Source: Microbacterium saccharophilum (GTDB lineage Bacteria; Actinomycetota; Actinomycetes; Actinomycetales; Microbacteriaceae). Taken from it: DNA of 64,000 bases. The stretch lies in the NCBI RefSeq assembly GCF_007992455.1, contig NZ_BKAH01000002.1:186001-250000 (forward strand), read 5' to 3'. The first letter of the stretch is position 1. Every line of letters starts with the position of its first letter. Both the position numbers and the translations under genes were made by a program. This document shows, piece after piece, positions 9,459 to 19,212 of the stretch. The notes under the pieces are model-generated. The model had not been told where the DNA came from and ran no database searches. It worked only from the letters and a program-made list of their open reading frames with translations.

Positions 9459-9826
9459 CCATCCCTCCGCGGGAAAATCCTTGACGGCGCGGCCCTCGTC
9501 CTTCTAGCCTCGCCTGTGGCGGTTCTCGTCCGATCCGGGGGGTGAGGGCGGGCCGCCGGTGGGCTTGGGAGCTCATCCGTCGTCGTCGGGACTTGGGGCC
9601 GGCGGCAGTTGGGGGCAGGTGGGGGATGGGCGCTGCACGCGTCGCTGGGGTAACGCTGTTGCGCGCCCGCCGCGTCGACTCATCGTCGACGCACCTCGCC
9701 GACCCCCGCGGATGTGTCTTCGGAGGCCGCGGGGCTCTGCCTCGCACCTCGTGAGCGGGGCGGGCGTCCCCCAAGGCCCGTCCCGCTCACACCCTTCCGC
9801 CCGGTTCGGCGGGAGACACGCCGAAC
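9459..9826. other. Gap with no convincing gene, one promoter-like site and one hairpin
   Basis: No reading frame here has convincing coding character. TTGACG (9481-9486) and TAGCCT (9505-9510) are 18 bp apart and could form a promoter. A long hairpin has 15-nt arms (9751-9765 with 9776-9790, one G-T pair) and a 10-nt loop. It might be a terminator for something transcribed across this gap, but it has no T-run. Confidence 0.4.
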
Positions 9827-9870
9827 GCGACACGCCCGAGTTTGCGACACGCCCGGGCGACACGTAGACT
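9827..9870 (+). promoter_or_regulatory. Putative S10 operon promoter overlapping GCGACACG direct repeats
   Basis: TTGCGA (9842-9847) and TAGACT (9865-9870) are 17 bp apart and point toward rpsJ. The 12-mer GCGACACGCCCG occurs at 9827-9838 and 9844-9855, with a shortened copy GCGACACG at 9857-9864. The repeats therefore span the -35 box and spacer and could be an operator. The predicted start near 9877 leaves a leader of about 300 nt. Confidence 0.55.
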
Positions 9871-9913
9871 AGGGAAGTTCCACATTCTGATGCCGCTTCG
9901 GTGTGCGTCGGAT

Positions 9914-10099
9914 CACTGCCAGGGCAGTGCATAGGCGGCGCATGAGCGCAGGGTCCTAGGCCGCGGGCAGTCAGAACACCAATCCAACACCCCACCCGGA
10001 GACGGGATCGCCTGTGTGCGTCCGGGGGAGCGGATACCGCAGGGTGACCTGCGGATTGACATCAGAACAGCGGTGCAGCATCCATCGCCACCGCGATGG
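9914..10099 (+). promoter_or_regulatory. Hairpins in the long rpsJ leader
   Basis: Three compact hairpins lie in the predicted leader. One has CACTGC/GCAGTG arms (9914-9929, loop CAGG). One has CCGCAGG/CCTGCGG arms (10037-10054, GTGA loop of GNRA type). One has CCATCGC/GCGATGG arms (10082-10099, loop CACC). Long S10 leaders regulated by L4 are known in other bacteria; whether this leader works that way is inference. Confidence 0.4.
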
Positions 10100-10174
10100 G
10101 AAGTGCCCGGCGCGCAAGCGCCCCGTGCGTCCGATGCCCCAGAGGTATGACGCGAGAAAGAGAGTGAGCAGACA

Positions 10175-10483
10175 ATGGCGGGACAGAAGATCCGCATTCG
10201 CCTGAAGTCGTATGACCACGAGGTCATCGACACGTCGGCGCGCAAAATCGTCGACACCGTGACCCGTGCGGGCGCGACGGTTGTGGGCCCCGTGCCCCTT
10301 CCGACCGAGAAGAACGTCGTGTGCGTCATCCGGTCGCCCCACAAGTACAAGGACAGCCGCGAGCACTTCGAGATGCGCACCCACAAGCGCCTCATCGACA
10401 TCATCGACCCGACGCCCAAGGCCGTCGACTCGCTGATGCGACTCGACCTCCCGGCAGACGTCAACATCGAGATCAAGCTCTGA
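10175..10483 (+). CDS. rpsJ: 30S ribosomal protein S10
   Basis: 102 residues, full length. S10 is a 30S head protein and also the NusE partner of NusB in antitermination. Typical motifs include [13 protein letters not shown] and TRAGA near residue 30. It opens the S10 operon after a long leader; AAGAGAGTGAG lies upstream of the ATG. rplC follows after 7 bp. Confidence 0.97.
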   Translation: MAGQKIRIRLKSYDHEVIDTSARKIVDTVTRAGATVVGPVPLPTEKNVVCVIRSPHKYKDSREHFEMRTHKRLIDIIDPTPKAVDSLMRLDLPADVNIEIKL

Positions 10484-10490
10484 GGTCGAC

Positions 10491-11150
10491 ATGGCTGATA
10501 TCAACTCCAAGGTTTCCAAGGGCCTGCTGGGCACGAAGCTCGGCATGACCCAGGTCTGGGACGAGAACGGCAAGCTCGTTCCCGTCACCGTCATCGAGGT
10601 CGCCCCGAACGTGGTCACCCAGGTTCGCACGCCCGAGAAGGACGGCTACAACGCGGTTCAGATCGCCTACGGGCAGATCGACCCCCGCAAGGTGAACAAG
10701 CCGCTCACGGCCCACTTCGAGGCCGCCGGCGTGACCCCGCGTCGCCACCTCACTGAGATCCGCACGGCGGACGCTGCTGACTACTCACTCGGTCAGGAGC
10801 TCACCGCTGACGGCGTCTTCGAGGCCGGCCAGCGTGTCGACGTCGTCGGCACCAGCAAGGGCAAGGGCACCGCGGGTGTCATGAAGCGTCACAACTTCAA
10901 GGGCGTCTCCGCTTCGCACGGTGCGCACCGCAACCACCGCAAGCCCGGCTCGATCGGCGCATCGTCGACCCCGAGCCGCGTCTTCAAGGGCATGCGCATG
11001 GCCGGCCGTATGGGTGGCGAGCGCGTGACCGTCCTCAACCTCACAGTGCACGCCATCGACGCCGAGAAGGGTCTGCTGCTCGTCAAGGGCGCCGTCCCCG
11101 GTGCGCGTGGCCGCATCGTCTACGTCCGCAACGCAGTGAAGGGTGCCTGA
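10491..11150 (+). CDS. rplC: 50S ribosomal protein L3
   Basis: 219 residues. L3 is an early assembly protein whose loop reaches the peptidyl-transferase centre. It shows the [14 protein letters not shown]-terminus and the GxKGKGxxGVMKRHxFKG-type loop near residues 122-140, where linezolid and tiamulin resistance changes arise in other species; no unusual residue was noticed. Second gene of the S10 operon, 2 bp before rplD. Confidence 0.97.
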   Translation: MADINSKVSKGLLGTKLGMTQVWDENGKLVPVTVIEVAPNVVTQVRTPEKDGYNAVQIAYGQIDPRKVNKPLTAHFEAAGVTPRRHLTEIRTADAADYSLGQELTADGVFEAGQRVDVVGTSKGKGTAGVMKRHNFKGVSASHGAHRNHRKPGSIGASSTPSRVFKGMRMAGRMGGERVTVLNLTVHAIDAEKGLLLVKGAVPGARGRIVYVRNAVKGA

Positions 11151-11152
11151 TC

Positions 11153-11815
11153 ATGGCTGACTCGACTCTCGCGCTCGACGTCCACAGCGCCGACGGCAAG
11201 AAGGCCGGTTCGGTCGAGCTTCCCGCCGCGCTGTTCGACGTCAAGACGAACATCCCCCTCATCCACCAGGTCGTCGTCGCGCAGCTCGCGGCGGCTCGCC
11301 AGGGCACCCACTCGACCAAGCGTCGCGGTGAGGTCTCCGGCGCCGGCCGCAAGCCCTTCAAGCAGAAGGGCACCGGTAACGCCCGTCAGGGCTCGATCCG
11401 CGCGCCGCACATGACCGGTGGTGGCATCGTGCACGGCCCCAAGCCGCGCAACTACTCGCAGCGCACCCCCAAGAAGATGATCGCCGCCGCCCTGCTGGGC
11501 GCGCTCAGCGACCGTGCTCGCGGTGGCCGTCTGCACATCATCGACTCGTTCGGCATCGAGGGTGCCCCGTCGACGAAGGCCGCTGTGACGGTCCTCTCGG
11601 CGCTCGCCCCGACGAAGAACGTGCTGGTCGTCATCAACCGCGACGACGAGCTCGCCACGAAGAGCGTGCGCAACCTCGCGTACGTGCACGTGCTGACGTT
11701 CGACCAGCTCAACGCCTACGACGTGCTCGTCTCCGACGACATCGTCTTCACCAAGGCCGCTTTCGACGCGTTCGTCGCTGCGAAGGCCGGCGTCACCGAG
11801 GAGGTCTCGGCATGA
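11153..11815 (+). CDS. rplD: 50S ribosomal protein L4
   Basis: 220 residues. L4 lines the polypeptide exit tunnel with a long extended loop and, in E. coli, autoregulates the S10 operon. The loop region near residues 55-90 ([20 protein letters not shown]) is well conserved. Its stop overlaps the rplW start by 4 bp (ATGA). The protein is a little longer than many homologues because of the C-terminal tail. Confidence 0.97.
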   Translation: MADSTLALDVHSADGKKAGSVELPAALFDVKTNIPLIHQVVVAQLAAARQGTHSTKRRGEVSGAGRKPFKQKGTGNARQGSIRAPHMTGGGIVHGPKPRNYSQRTPKKMIAAALLGALSDRARGGRLHIIDSFGIEGAPSTKAAVTVLSALAPTKNVLVVINRDDELATKSVRNLAYVHVLTFDQLNAYDVLVSDDIVFTKAAFDAFVAAKAGVTEEVSA

Positions 11816-12123
11816 GCACCGCGAACATCGCAGTGAACAAGGACCCGCGCGACATCATCCTGAAGCCGGTCGTCTCGGAGAAGAGCTACTCGCTCATCGA
11901 CGAGGGCAAGTACACGTTCCTCGTGGACAACCGCGCGACCAAGACCGAGATCAAGCTCGCCATCGAGAAGATCTTCGGCGTCAAGGTGGCTTCGGTGAAC
12001 ACGCTCAACCGCGTCGGCAAGGCCCGCCGCACCCGCTTCGGCATGGGCAAGCGCAAGGACACCAAGCGCGCCATCGTCACGCTGAAGTCGGGCACCATCG
12101 ACATCTTCACGGCAGTCGGCTGA
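11812..12123 (+). CDS. rplW: 50S ribosomal protein L23
   Basis: 103 residues. L23 sits at the tunnel exit and docks trigger factor, SRP and SecYEG. It shows the family core [13 protein letters not shown] followed by the [16 protein letters not shown] segment. Start codon overlaps the rplD stop, consistent with coupled translation in the S10 operon. Confidence 0.97.
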   Translation: MSTANIAVNKDPRDIILKPVVSEKSYSLIDEGKYTFLVDNRATKTEIKLAIEKIFGVKVASVNTLNRVGKARRTRFGMGKRKDTKRAIVTLKSGTIDIFTAVG

Positions 12124-12145
12124 CGGTCGGGATAGAGGACAGAAA

Positions 12146-12985
12146 ATGGCTATTCGCAAGTACAAGCCCACGACCCCGGGTCGTCGCGGTTCGTCGGTCG
12201 CCGACTTCACCGAGATCACGCGGTCGACGCCCGAGAAGTCGCTGCTGCGTCCGCTGTCGAAGACCGGCGGTCGCAACAACCAGGGTCGCATCACGACCCG
12301 TCACATCGGTGGTGGCCACAAGCGCCAGTACCGCGTGATCGACTTCCGTCGCAACGACAAGGACGGCGTCAACGCCAAGGTCGCGCACATCGAGTACGAC
12401 CCCAACCGCACCGCGCGCATCGCGCTCCTGCACTACTTCGACGGCGAGAAGCGCTACATCCTCGCGCCGAACAAGCTGTCGCAGGGCGATGTCGTCGAGT
12501 CGGGTCCGTCCGCGGACATCAAGCCGGGAAACAACCTCCCGCTGAAGAACATCCCGACCGGTACCGTCATCCACGCGATCGAGCTCCGTCCCGGCGGCGG
12601 CGCGAAGATCGCCCGCTCGGCCGGCGTCTCCGTGCGCCTGGTCGCGAAGGACGGCCCGTACGCCCAGCTGCGTCTCCCCTCGGGCGAGATCCGCAACGTC
12701 GACGCGCGCTGCCGTGCGACGATCGGCGAGGTCGGCAACGCCGAGCAGTCGAACATCAACTGGGGCAAGGCCGGCCGCATGCGCTGGAAGGGCGTCCGCC
12801 CGACCGTGCGTGGTGTCGCCATGAACCCGGTCGACCACCCGCACGGTGGTGGTGAGGGCAAGACGTCCGGTGGTCGTCACCCCGTCACTCCTTGGGGCCA
12901 GGCTGAGGGTCGCACCCGCCACGCCAACAAGGAAAGCGACAAGTACATCGTCCGTCGTCGCAACGCCGGCAAGAAGCGCAAGTAG
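12146..12985 (+). CDS. rplB: 50S ribosomal protein L2
   Basis: 279 residues, full length. L2 is needed for subunit association and peptidyl-transferase assembly. The conserved C-terminal region with [14 protein letters not shown] contains the His important for activity. A GAGGACAG sequence lies upstream of the ATG. S10 operon position between rplW and rpsS is standard. Confidence 0.98.
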   Translation: MAIRKYKPTTPGRRGSSVADFTEITRSTPEKSLLRPLSKTGGRNNQGRITTRHIGGGHKRQYRVIDFRRNDKDGVNAKVAHIEYDPNRTARIALLHYFDGEKRYILAPNKLSQGDVVESGPSADIKPGNNLPLKNIPTGTVIHAIELRPGGGAKIARSAGVSVRLVAKDGPYAQLRLPSGEIRNVDARCRATIGEVGNAEQSNINWGKAGRMRWKGVRPTVRGVAMNPVDHPHGGGEGKTSGGRHPVTPWGQAEGRTRHANKESDKYIVRRRNAGKKRK

Positions 12986-12997
12986 GAGTAGAGGAAG

Positions 12998-13279
12998 ATG
13001 CCTCGCAGCCTTAAGAAGGGCCCCTTCGTCGACGAGCACCTGCTTCGCAAGGTGGTCGTGCAGAACGAAGCCGGTACCAAGAACGTCATCAAGACCTGGT
13101 CGCGCCGTTCGATGATCATCCCGGCGATGCTGGGTCACACGATCGCCGTGCACGACGGACGCAAGCACATCCCCGTGTTCGTGTCCGAGACCATGGTCGG
13201 TCACAAACTGGGCGAGTTCGCGCCCACCCGCACCTTCCGCGGCCACGAGAAGGACGACAAGAAGGGGCGCCGCCGCTAA
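12998..13279 (+). CDS. rpsS: 30S ribosomal protein S19
   Basis: 93 residues, standard length. S19 lies in the 30S head and contacts S13 and the A-site tRNA region. N-terminus [16 protein letters not shown] and the internal [11 protein letters not shown] are diagnostic. GAGTAGAGGAAG precedes the ATG, 12 bp after rplB. Confidence 0.97.
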   Translation: MPRSLKKGPFVDEHLLRKVVVQNEAGTKNVIKTWSRRSMIIPAMLGHTIAVHDGRKHIPVFVSETMVGHKLGEFAPTRTFRGHEKDDKKGRRR

Positions 13280-13316
13280 CGCGGGGCGTTCCCAGAGAGG
13301 ACAGAGGAGGAGACAA

Positions 13317-13712
13317 ATGGTGGAATCCATCGCACGCGTCAAGCACATCCGCGTGACCCCTCAGAAGGCTCGTCGTGTCGTCGCGCTCATCAAGGGCAAG
13401 CCTGCTCAGGAGGCCCTGGCCATCCTGAAGTTCGCCCCGCAGAGCGCCAGCGAGCCGATCTACAAGCTCGTCGCTTCGGCCATGGCCAACGCCCGCGTGA
13501 AGGCGGACAAGGACGGCGAGTTCCTGGACGACCAGGACCTGTACGTGGCCAACGCGTACGTCGACGAGGGCACGACGCTCAAGCGTTTCCAGCCCCGTGC
13601 CCAGGGCCGCGCGTTCCAGATCAAGAAGCGCACGAGCCACATCACGGTCGAACTGGCAACCCCCGCGGTCGCCGAGACCGCGACCACGACCGACAAGAAG
13701 GCGAGCAAGTAA
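13317..13712 (+). CDS. rplV: 50S ribosomal protein L22
   Basis: 131 residues. L22 contributes a beta-hairpin to the exit tunnel; the hairpin region with [20 protein letters not shown] is intact, so no macrolide-resistance deletion is apparent. A short Ala/Thr/Lys C-terminal tail extends it beyond the core. GAGGAGGAGA precedes the ATG. The TAA stop shares one base with the rpsC start (TAATG). Confidence 0.97.
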   Translation: MVESIARVKHIRVTPQKARRVVALIKGKPAQEALAILKFAPQSASEPIYKLVASAMANARVKADKDGEFLDDQDLYVANAYVDEGTTLKRFQPRAQGRAFQIKKRTSHITVELATPAVAETATTTDKKASK

Positions 13713-14473
13713 TGGGACAGAAGGTCAACCCCTACGGCTTCCGCCTCGGCATCACCACGGACCACGTGTCGCGCTGGTTCTCCGACTCCACGAAGCCGGG
13801 CCAGCGTTACGCCGACTACGTGGCCGAGGACATCAAGATCCGCAAGCTCCTGCAGACGCAGCTGGACCGCGCCGGCGTGAGCGGGATCGAGATCGAGCGC
13901 ACGCGTGACCGCGTCCGCGTCGACATCCACACCGCCCGCCCGGGCATCGTGATCGGCCGCCGCGGCGCCGAGGCCGAGCGCATCCGCGCCGACCTCGAGA
14001 AGCTCACCGGCAAGCAGATCCAGCTGAACATCCTCGAGGTCAAGAACCCCGAGGCCGACGCACAGCTCGTCGCGCAGGGCGTCGCCGAGCAGCTCTCCGC
14101 CCGCGTGGCCTTCCGCCGCGCGATGCGCAAGGGTCTGCAGGGCGCGCAGCGCGCCGGCGCCAAGGGTGTCCGCATCCAGGTGTCGGGCCGCCTCGGCGGC
14201 GCCGAGATGAGCCGGTCGGAGTTCTACCGCGAAGGCCGTGTGCCCCTGCACACCCTCCGCGCGAACATCGACTACGGGTTCTACGAGGCCAAGACCACCT
14301 TCGGCCGCATCGGCGTGAAGGTCTGGATCTACAAGGGCGACCTCACCAACAAGGAGCTCGCGCGCGAGCAGGCCAACGCACCGAAGGCACCGCGCGGTCG
14401 TGACGACCGTGGCGGCGACCGTCGTCGTGGCCCGCGCAGCGAGGCCCCTGCCGCAGAAGGAGCATCGGCATAA
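13712..14473 (+). CDS. rpsC: 30S ribosomal protein S3
   Basis: 253 residues. S3 lies at the mRNA entry channel and has a KH domain; the [11 protein letters not shown] motif near residues 88-98 marks it. The C-terminal tail is rich in Arg, Gly and Asp and looks disordered, as in other actinobacteria. It overlaps rplV and rplP by one base each, as part of a tightly coupled block. Confidence 0.97.
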   Translation: MGQKVNPYGFRLGITTDHVSRWFSDSTKPGQRYADYVAEDIKIRKLLQTQLDRAGVSGIEIERTRDRVRVDIHTARPGIVIGRRGAEAERIRADLEKLTGKQIQLNILEVKNPEADAQLVAQGVAEQLSARVAFRRAMRKGLQGAQRAGAKGVRIQVSGRLGGAEMSRSEFYREGRVPLHTLRANIDYGFYEAKTTFGRIGVKVWIYKGDLTNKELAREQANAPKAPRGRDDRGGDRRRGPRSEAPAAEGASA

Positions 14474-14892
14474 TGCTTATCCCCCGCAAGGTCAAGTACC
14501 GCAAGCAGCACCACCCCGGCCGTTCCGGCCAGGCGACCGGCGGCACGAAGGTCTCCTTCGGCGAGTTCGGCATCCAGGCCCTCACGCCCGCGTACGTGAC
14601 GAACCGTCAGATCGAGTCCGCTCGTATCGCGATGACGCGTCACATCAAGCGTGGCGGCAAGGTGTGGATCAACATCTACCCCGACCGTCCGCTCACGAAG
14701 AAGCCGGCCGAAACCCGCATGGGTTCCGGTAAGGGTTCGCCGGAGTGGTGGGTCGCGAACGTCAAGCCGGGTCGCGTCCTCTTCGAGGTCGCCGGTGTCA
14801 ACGAGGAACTCGCTCGCGAGGCCCTGACCCGTGCCATTCACAAGCTGCCCCTGAAGGCACGCATCATCAAGCGCGAGGAGGGCGACGCGTAA
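14473..14892 (+). CDS. rplP: 50S ribosomal protein L16
   Basis: 139 residues, full length. L16 organises the A-site side of the peptidyl-transferase centre. N-terminus [17 protein letters not shown] and the [14 protein letters not shown] motif are characteristic. Start and stop both share one base with the neighbouring genes (TAATG). Confidence 0.97.
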   Translation: MLIPRKVKYRKQHHPGRSGQATGGTKVSFGEFGIQALTPAYVTNRQIESARIAMTRHIKRGGKVWINIYPDRPLTKKPAETRMGSGKGSPEWWVANVKPGRVLFEVAGVNEELAREALTRAIHKLPLKARIIKREEGDA

Positions 14893-15206
14893 TGTCTGTC
14901 GGTACCAAGACGCTCGCTCCGAGCGAGCTGGACACGTTCGAGGACCAGCGCCTCGTCGAGGAGCTCCGCAAGGCCAAGGAAGAGCTGTTCAACCTGCGCT
15001 TCCAGTCGGCCACCGGTCAGCTCGAGAGCCACGGCCGCATCCGTGCGGTCAAGCGCGACATCGCGCGGCTCTACACCGTGATCCGTGAGCGCGAGCTCGG
15101 CATCCGTGCCACGCCCGCCCCCGCGGAGGTCGCGACGAAGGCGAAGAAGACGAAGGCCAAGAAGGCGGATGCCGCCGACGACGCCGCGAAGGAAGAGGCC
15201 GAGTGA
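14892..15206 (+). CDS. rpmC: 50S ribosomal protein L29 with Lys/Ala-rich extension
   Basis: 104 residues against 60-70 in most bacteria. The L29 core (about residues 8-72, with [14 protein letters not shown]) is at the tunnel exit near L23. Beyond it is a low-complexity tail of Ala, Lys and acidic residues of about 30 residues. The ATG at 14892 is chosen from the TAATG junction with rplP; the in-frame extension upstream has no support. Its stop shares one base with the rpsQ ATG. Confidence 0.95.
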   Translation: MSVGTKTLAPSELDTFEDQRLVEELRKAKEELFNLRFQSATGQLESHGRIRAVKRDIARLYTVIRERELGIRATPAPAEVATKAKKTKAKKADAADDAAKEEAE

Positions 15207-15619
15207 TGGCTGACACTGAGAAGAAGGCCCCCGCGCCCAAGGCTGCCCCGGCAGCGAAGAAGGCGCCCGCCAAGAAGGCCGCTGCCAAGGTCGAGGCCCC
15301 CGTGGCCGAGGCTCCCGTGCAGGCCAAGGGTCACGAGTCGGCGTCGTCCGACGTCCGTGACGCCGACGCCCGCGGCTACCGCAAGGCCCGCCGTGGCTAC
15401 GTGGTCAGCGACAAGATGGACAAGACGATCGTCGTCGAGGTCGAAGACCGCGTGAAGCACCCGCTTTACGGCAAGGTCATCCGCCGCACGTCGAAGGTCA
15501 AGGCCCACGACGAGTCGAACAGCGCCGGCATCGGCGACCTGGTCGTCATCAACGAGACCCGCCCGCTGAGCGCCACCAAGCGCTGGCGTCTGGTCGAGAT
15601 CCTCGAGAAGGCCAAGTAA
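15206..15619 (+). CDS. rpsQ: 30S ribosomal protein S17 with Lys/Ala-rich N-terminal extension
   Basis: 137 residues against about 85 in E. coli. The first 55 residues are low-complexity Ala/Lys/Pro, and the S17 OB-fold starts near [20 protein letters not shown]. The ATG at 15206 is preferred because it gives the same TGATG junction style as its neighbours; a GTG three bases upstream is an alternative start. S17 binds helix 11 of 16S rRNA early in assembly. Confidence 0.95.
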   Translation: MADTEKKAPAPKAAPAAKKAPAKKAAAKVEAPVAEAPVQAKGHESASSDVRDADARGYRKARRGYVVSDKMDKTIVVEVEDRVKHPLYGKVIRRTSKVKAHDESNSAGIGDLVVINETRPLSATKRWRLVEILEKAK

Positions 15620-15653
15620 GGCCTCGGCCTTCTTGGAACCCAAGGAGTAAAAA

Positions 15654-16022
15654 GTGATTCAGACAGAGTCCCGCCTCAAGGTCGCCGACAACACCGGCGC
15701 CAAGGAGCTGCTCACGATCCGCGTGCTGGGTGGCTCGAGCCGCCGCTACGCCGGTCTCGGCGACACCATCGTGGCGACCGTCAAGGACGCGATCCCCGGC
15801 GGCAACGTCAAGAAGGGCGATGTGGTCAAGGCCGTCATCGTCCGCACCGTCAAGTCCACCCGTCGTCCCGACGGGTCCTACATCAAGTTCGACGAGAACG
15901 CCGCCGTCATCCTGAAGAACGACGGGGAGCCCCGCGGCACCCGCATCTTCGGTCCGGTCGGTCGTGAGCTTCGCGACAAGAAGTTCATGAAGATCGTCTC
16001 GCTCGCACCGGAGGTGATCTGA
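15654..16022 (+). CDS. rplN: 50S ribosomal protein L14
   Basis: 122 residues, standard. L14 forms intersubunit bridges and is the docking site of the silencing factor RsfS. The GTG start at 15654 has AAGGAG upstream (15642-15647) and gives [19 protein letters not shown]. Traditionally the first gene of the spc group; here it follows rpsQ after 34 bp with no terminator. Confidence 0.97.
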   Translation: MIQTESRLKVADNTGAKELLTIRVLGGSSRRYAGLGDTIVATVKDAIPGGNVKKGDVVKAVIVRTVKSTRRPDGSYIKFDENAAVILKNDGEPRGTRIFGPVGRELRDKKFMKIVSLAPEVI

Positions 16023-16026
16023 CCTC

Positions 16027-16386
16027 ATGGCCAAGATCAAGAAGGGTGACCTGGTTCAGGTCATCACGGGCGCCAAGCCCGAGCGCGGCGGCGACCGTGG
16101 GAAGCAGGGCAAGGTCCTCGAGATCCTTGTCGAGCAGAACCGCGTCATCGTCGAGGGCGTGAACTACGTCACGAAGCACAACCGCGTCGGCCAGTCCCAG
16201 CGCGGGACCAAGACGGGCGGCATCGAGACGATGGAAGCCCCGATCCACATCTCCAACGTCGCCGTCGTCGACCCCTCGACCAAGAAGCCGACCCGTGTCG
16301 GCCACCGGGTCGAGGACCAGACGAAGGACGGCGTGAAGCGCACCGTCCGCGTGCGGTACGCCAAGAAGTCAGGCAAGGACCTCTGA
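16027..16386 (+). CDS. rplX: 50S ribosomal protein L24
   Basis: 119 residues. L24 initiates 50S assembly; the KOW motif [17 protein letters not shown] lies at the N-terminus. The gene starts 4 bp after rplN and ends 2 bp before rplE, so the three are probably translated together. Confidence 0.97.
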   Translation: MAKIKKGDLVQVITGAKPERGGDRGKQGKVLEILVEQNRVIVEGVNYVTKHNRVGQSQRGTKTGGIETMEAPIHISNVAVVDPSTKKPTRVGHRVEDQTKDGVKRTVRVRYAKKSGKDL

Positions 16387-16388
16387 AC

Positions 16389-16979
16389 ATGAGCAGCACC
16401 ACTGCCGCGGCGGCTGGCAAGATCCAGCCCCGCCTGAAGCAGAAGTACCAGGCCGAGATCAAGAAGGCCCTGCAGGAGGAGTTCGGCTACCCGAACGTCA
16501 TGCAGATCCCCGGTCTCGTGAAGGTCGTCGTGAACACCGGTGTCGGCGAGGCAGCTCGCGACAGCAAGGTGATCGATGGCGCGGTCGACGACCTCGTCAA
16601 GATCACCGGCCAGAAGCCGGTCGTCACGAAGGCCCGCAAGTCCATCGCGCAGTTCAAGCTGCGTGAGGGCCAGGCCATCGGTGCGCACGTCACGCTCCGC
16701 GGCGACCGCGCCTGGGAGTTCATCGACCGTCTCGTGAACCTCGCGCTGCCCCGCATCCGCGACTTCCGGGGCCTCTCGCCCAAGCAGTTCGACGGGCACG
16801 GCAACTACACGTTCGGTCTGCAGGAGCAGTCGGTCTTCCACGAGATCAACCAGGACAAGATCGATCGCGTCCGCGGCTTCGACATCACGATCGTGACCAC
16901 GGCGAAGACGGATGAGGAGGGCCGCTCGCTGCTGCGTCAGCTCGGCTTCCCCTTCACCGCTCCCGAGGTCAAGGCGTAA
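16389..16979 (+). CDS. rplE: 50S ribosomal protein L5
   Basis: 196 residues. L5 binds 5S rRNA and contacts the P-site tRNA. Core motifs [11 protein letters not shown] and the [18 protein letters not shown] stretch are present. In many actinobacteria an S14 gene follows directly, but here a 67-bp gap with a hairpin leads to rpsH instead. Confidence 0.97.
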   Translation: MSSTTAAAAGKIQPRLKQKYQAEIKKALQEEFGYPNVMQIPGLVKVVVNTGVGEAARDSKVIDGAVDDLVKITGQKPVVTKARKSIAQFKLREGQAIGAHVTLRGDRAWEFIDRLVNLALPRIRDFRGLSPKQFDGHGNYTFGLQEQSVFHEINQDKIDRVRGFDITIVTTAKTDEEGRSLLRQLGFPFTAPEVKA

Positions 16980-16996
16980 CACCACCCACCACAGGT

Positions 16997-17019
16997 CGGA
17001 TGCCGTGTAACGGCATCCG
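16997..17019 (+). repeat. GGATGCCG-type hairpin in the rplE-rpsH gap
   Basis: Ten-base arms (16997-17006 and 17010-17019) around a 3-nt loop, extended outward by AGGT/ACCT. It lies at the usual position of the missing S14 gene and belongs to the recurrent GGATGCCG/CGGCATCC family. Confidence 0.6.
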
Positions 17020-17046
17020 AAACCTGGTGAACAAAGGAAAACACTC

Positions 17047-17445
17047 ATGACAATGACAGACCCGGTCGCAGACATGCTGACCCGTCTGCGCAACGCGAAC
17101 TCGGCGCACCACGACACCGTGTCGCTGCCGAGCTCGAAGCTCAAGACGCACATCGCCGAGATCCTCCAGCGCGAGGGCTACATCTCCGGCTGGGAGGTCT
17201 CCGACGCCCGTGTCGGCCAGACCCTCACGCTGACCCTGAAGTACGGCCCGAACCGCGAGCGGTCCATCGCCGGCATCAAGCGCGTCTCCAAGCCCGGTCT
17301 GCGCGTGTACGCACGCTCCACCGAGCTGCCCACGGTCCTCGGTGGCCTGGGCGTCGCGATCCTGTCCACCTCCTCCGGTCTCCTCACCGACCGTCAGGCC
17401 GAGCAGAAGGGCGTCGGCGGGGAAGTCCTCGCCTACGTGTGGTGA
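17047..17445 (+). CDS. rpsH: 30S ribosomal protein S8
   Basis: 132 residues, full length. S8 nucleates the central domain of 16S rRNA and in E. coli represses the spc operon. N-terminus [14 protein letters not shown] and the C-terminal GGEVLAYVW are typical. AAAGGAAA precedes the ATG. rplF follows after 6 bp. Confidence 0.97.
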   Translation: MTMTDPVADMLTRLRNANSAHHDTVSLPSSKLKTHIAEILQREGYISGWEVSDARVGQTLTLTLKYGPNRERSIAGIKRVSKPGLRVYARSTELPTVLGGLGVAILSTSSGLLTDRQAEQKGVGGEVLAYVW

Positions 17446-17451
17446 TCTGAC

Positions 17452-17988
17452 ATGTCGCGTATCGGACGTCTTCCCATCGACATCCCCGCCGGCGTCACCG
17501 TTTCGGTGAACGGCCAGGATGTCGCAGTCAAGGGCCCCAAGGGCGAGCTCGCGCTCACCGTGTCGAAGCCCATCGAGGTCAAGGTCGAGGAGAGCCAGGT
17601 CCTGGTCTCCCGTCCCGACGACGAGCGTGAGTCGCGCTCGCTGCACGGGCTCACCCGCACCCTGATCCACAACAACATCATCGGCGTCACCGAGGGCTAC
17701 ACTAAGGGCCTCGAGGTCGTCGGAACCGGTTACCGCGTGGCCCAGAAGGGTGCGGCCGTCGAGTTCGCCCTCGGCTTCTCGCACCCGGTGCTCATCGAGC
17801 CCCCGGCCGGCATCACGCTGACCGTCGAGGGCAACAACAAGCTCACCGTGAGCGGGATCGACAAGCAGGCGGTCGGCGAGGCCGCCGCCAACATCCGCAA
17901 GATCCGCAAGCCCGAGCCCTACAAGGGCAAGGGTGTGCGGTACGCGGGCGAGGTCGTCCGCCGCAAGGCCGGAAAGGCTGGTAAGTAA
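17452..17988 (+). CDS. rplF: 50S ribosomal protein L6
   Basis: 178 residues, full length. L6 sits near the sarcin-ricin loop. The start [15 protein letters not shown] and the C-terminal [16 protein letters not shown] signature are clear. Separated from rplR by only 2 bp. Confidence 0.97.
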   Translation: MSRIGRLPIDIPAGVTVSVNGQDVAVKGPKGELALTVSKPIEVKVEESQVLVSRPDDERESRSLHGLTRTLIHNNIIGVTEGYTKGLEVVGTGYRVAQKGAAVEFALGFSHPVLIEPPAGITLTVEGNNKLTVSGIDKQAVGEAAANIRKIRKPEPYKGKGVRYAGEVVRRKAGKAGK

Positions 17989-17990
17989 TC

Positions 17991-18350
17991 ATGGCTGTGA
18001 AGTCGAAGACCGACGCCCGCGCGCGTCGTCACACCCGCCTTCGCAAGAAGGTCGTGGGCACCGAGGCGCGTCCGCGTCTGGTCGTCACCCGCTCCGCCCG
18101 CCACGTCTTCGTGCAGGTGGTCGACGACAGCAAGGGCCACACGCTGGCATCCGCCTCGACCCTCGAGGCCGATCTGCGTGCGTTCGACGGTGACAAGACC
18201 GCCAAGTCCCGCAAGGTCGGCGAGCTCGTCGCCGAGCGCGCGAAGGCTGCCGGTGTGGAGGCCGTCGTGTTCGACCGTGGTGGCAACCGCTACGCGGGAC
18301 GAGTCGCGGCGATCGCCGACGGCGCCCGCGAGGGAGGTCTGGACCTGTGA
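17991..18350 (+). CDS. rplR: 50S ribosomal protein L18
   Basis: 119 residues. L18 helps deliver 5S rRNA to the large subunit. Conserved features include the basic N-terminus ([12 protein letters not shown]) and the C-terminal [21 protein letters not shown]. Its TGA stop is embedded in the putative GTG start of rpsE. Confidence 0.97.
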   Translation: MAVKSKTDARARRHTRLRKKVVGTEARPRLVVTRSARHVFVQVVDDSKGHTLASASTLEADLRAFDGDKTAKSRKVGELVAERAKAAGVEAVVFDRGGNRYAGRVAAIADGAREGGLDL

Positions 18351-19027
18351 GTGAGAACAAGGAGAACGAAGTGACCGAGACGACGGCACCGGCTGCGGCC
18401 GAGGCTCCCGTCGAGCGCGAGGCTCGCGAGCCCCGTCGCGGCGGTCGTGAGCGCAACGCCAACCAGCGTGACCGCGGGTCGCGTGACGCCGACAAGAGCC
18501 AGTTCCTCGAGCGCGTCGTCACGATCAACCGCGTGTCGAAGGTCGTCAAGGGCGGTCGCCGGTTCAGCTTCACGGCGCTCGTCGTCGTGGGCGACGGCAA
18601 CGGTCTGGTCGGCGTCGGCTACGGCAAGGCCCGCGAGGTCCCCCTGGCGATCTCGAAGGGCGTCGAAGAGGCCAAGCGCAACTTCTTCCGTGTGCCGCGC
18701 GTCGGCTCCACCATCCCGCACCCGGTGCAGGGCGAGGCCGCTGCCGGCGTCGTGCTCCTGCGTCCGGCCGCGGCCGGTACCGGTGTCATCGCCGGTGGTC
18801 CGGTGCGCGCCGTGCTCGAGTGCGCCGGCATCCACGATGTCCTCTCCAAGTCGCTCGGCTCGTCGAACACGATCAACATCGTGCACGCGACCGTCGCGGC
18901 TCTGAAGAGCCTCGAGGAGCCCCGCGCCGTGGCCGCCCGTCGTGGTCTTGACTACGACCAGGTCGTGCCGGGCATCATCATCCGCAACGAGGCCAAGGCC
19001 GCGGCTGCGCAGAAGGCAGGTGTCTGA
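18347..19027 (+). CDS. rpsE: 30S ribosomal protein S5
   Basis: 226 residues from the GTG at 18347, which overlaps the rplR stop (GTGA) and has GGAGG nine bases upstream. A second GTG at 18371 with AAGGAG six bases upstream would give 218 residues and is a real alternative. S5 acts at the mRNA entrance and in decoding fidelity. The core [19 protein letters not shown] and [13 protein letters not shown] are intact. The 45-residue N-terminal region is low-complexity. Confidence 0.96.
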   Translation: MSENKENEVTETTAPAAAEAPVEREAREPRRGGRERNANQRDRGSRDADKSQFLERVVTINRVSKVVKGGRRFSFTALVVVGDGNGLVGVGYGKAREVPLAISKGVEEAKRNFFRVPRVGSTIPHPVQGEAAAGVVLLRPAAAGTGVIAGGPVRAVLECAGIHDVLSKSLGSSNTINIVHATVAALKSLEEPRAVAARRGLDYDQVVPGIIIRNEAKAAAAQKAGV

Positions 19028-19212
19028 TGGCTAGCCGCCTGAAGGTGACCCAGGTCAAGTCCAAGGTGAGCGAGAAGCAGAACCAGCGTGACACGCTGCG
19101 TTCCCTCGGTCTGAAGCGGATCGGCGACTCCGTCGTCCGTCCCGACGACGCGCAGACGCGCGGCTACGTCAAGACCGTCGCGCACCTCGTGAAGGTTGAG
19201 GAGATCGACTAA
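19027..19212 (+). CDS. rpmD: 50S ribosomal protein L30
   Basis: 61 residues, standard bacterial length. The core [25 protein letters not shown] matches the family. It shares one base with both rpsE (TGATG) and rplO (TAATG), as expected in the spc cluster. Confidence 0.96.
   Translation: MASRLKVTQVKSKVSEKQNQRDTLRSLGLKRIGDSVVRPDDAQTRGYVKTVAHLVKVEEID

Noticed and set aside
9542..9995. Short frames of 70-140 codons in the gap before rpsJ
   Set aside because: No ribosome sites, no similarity to known proteins, conflicting frames on both strands; the predicted promoter and leader lie here.
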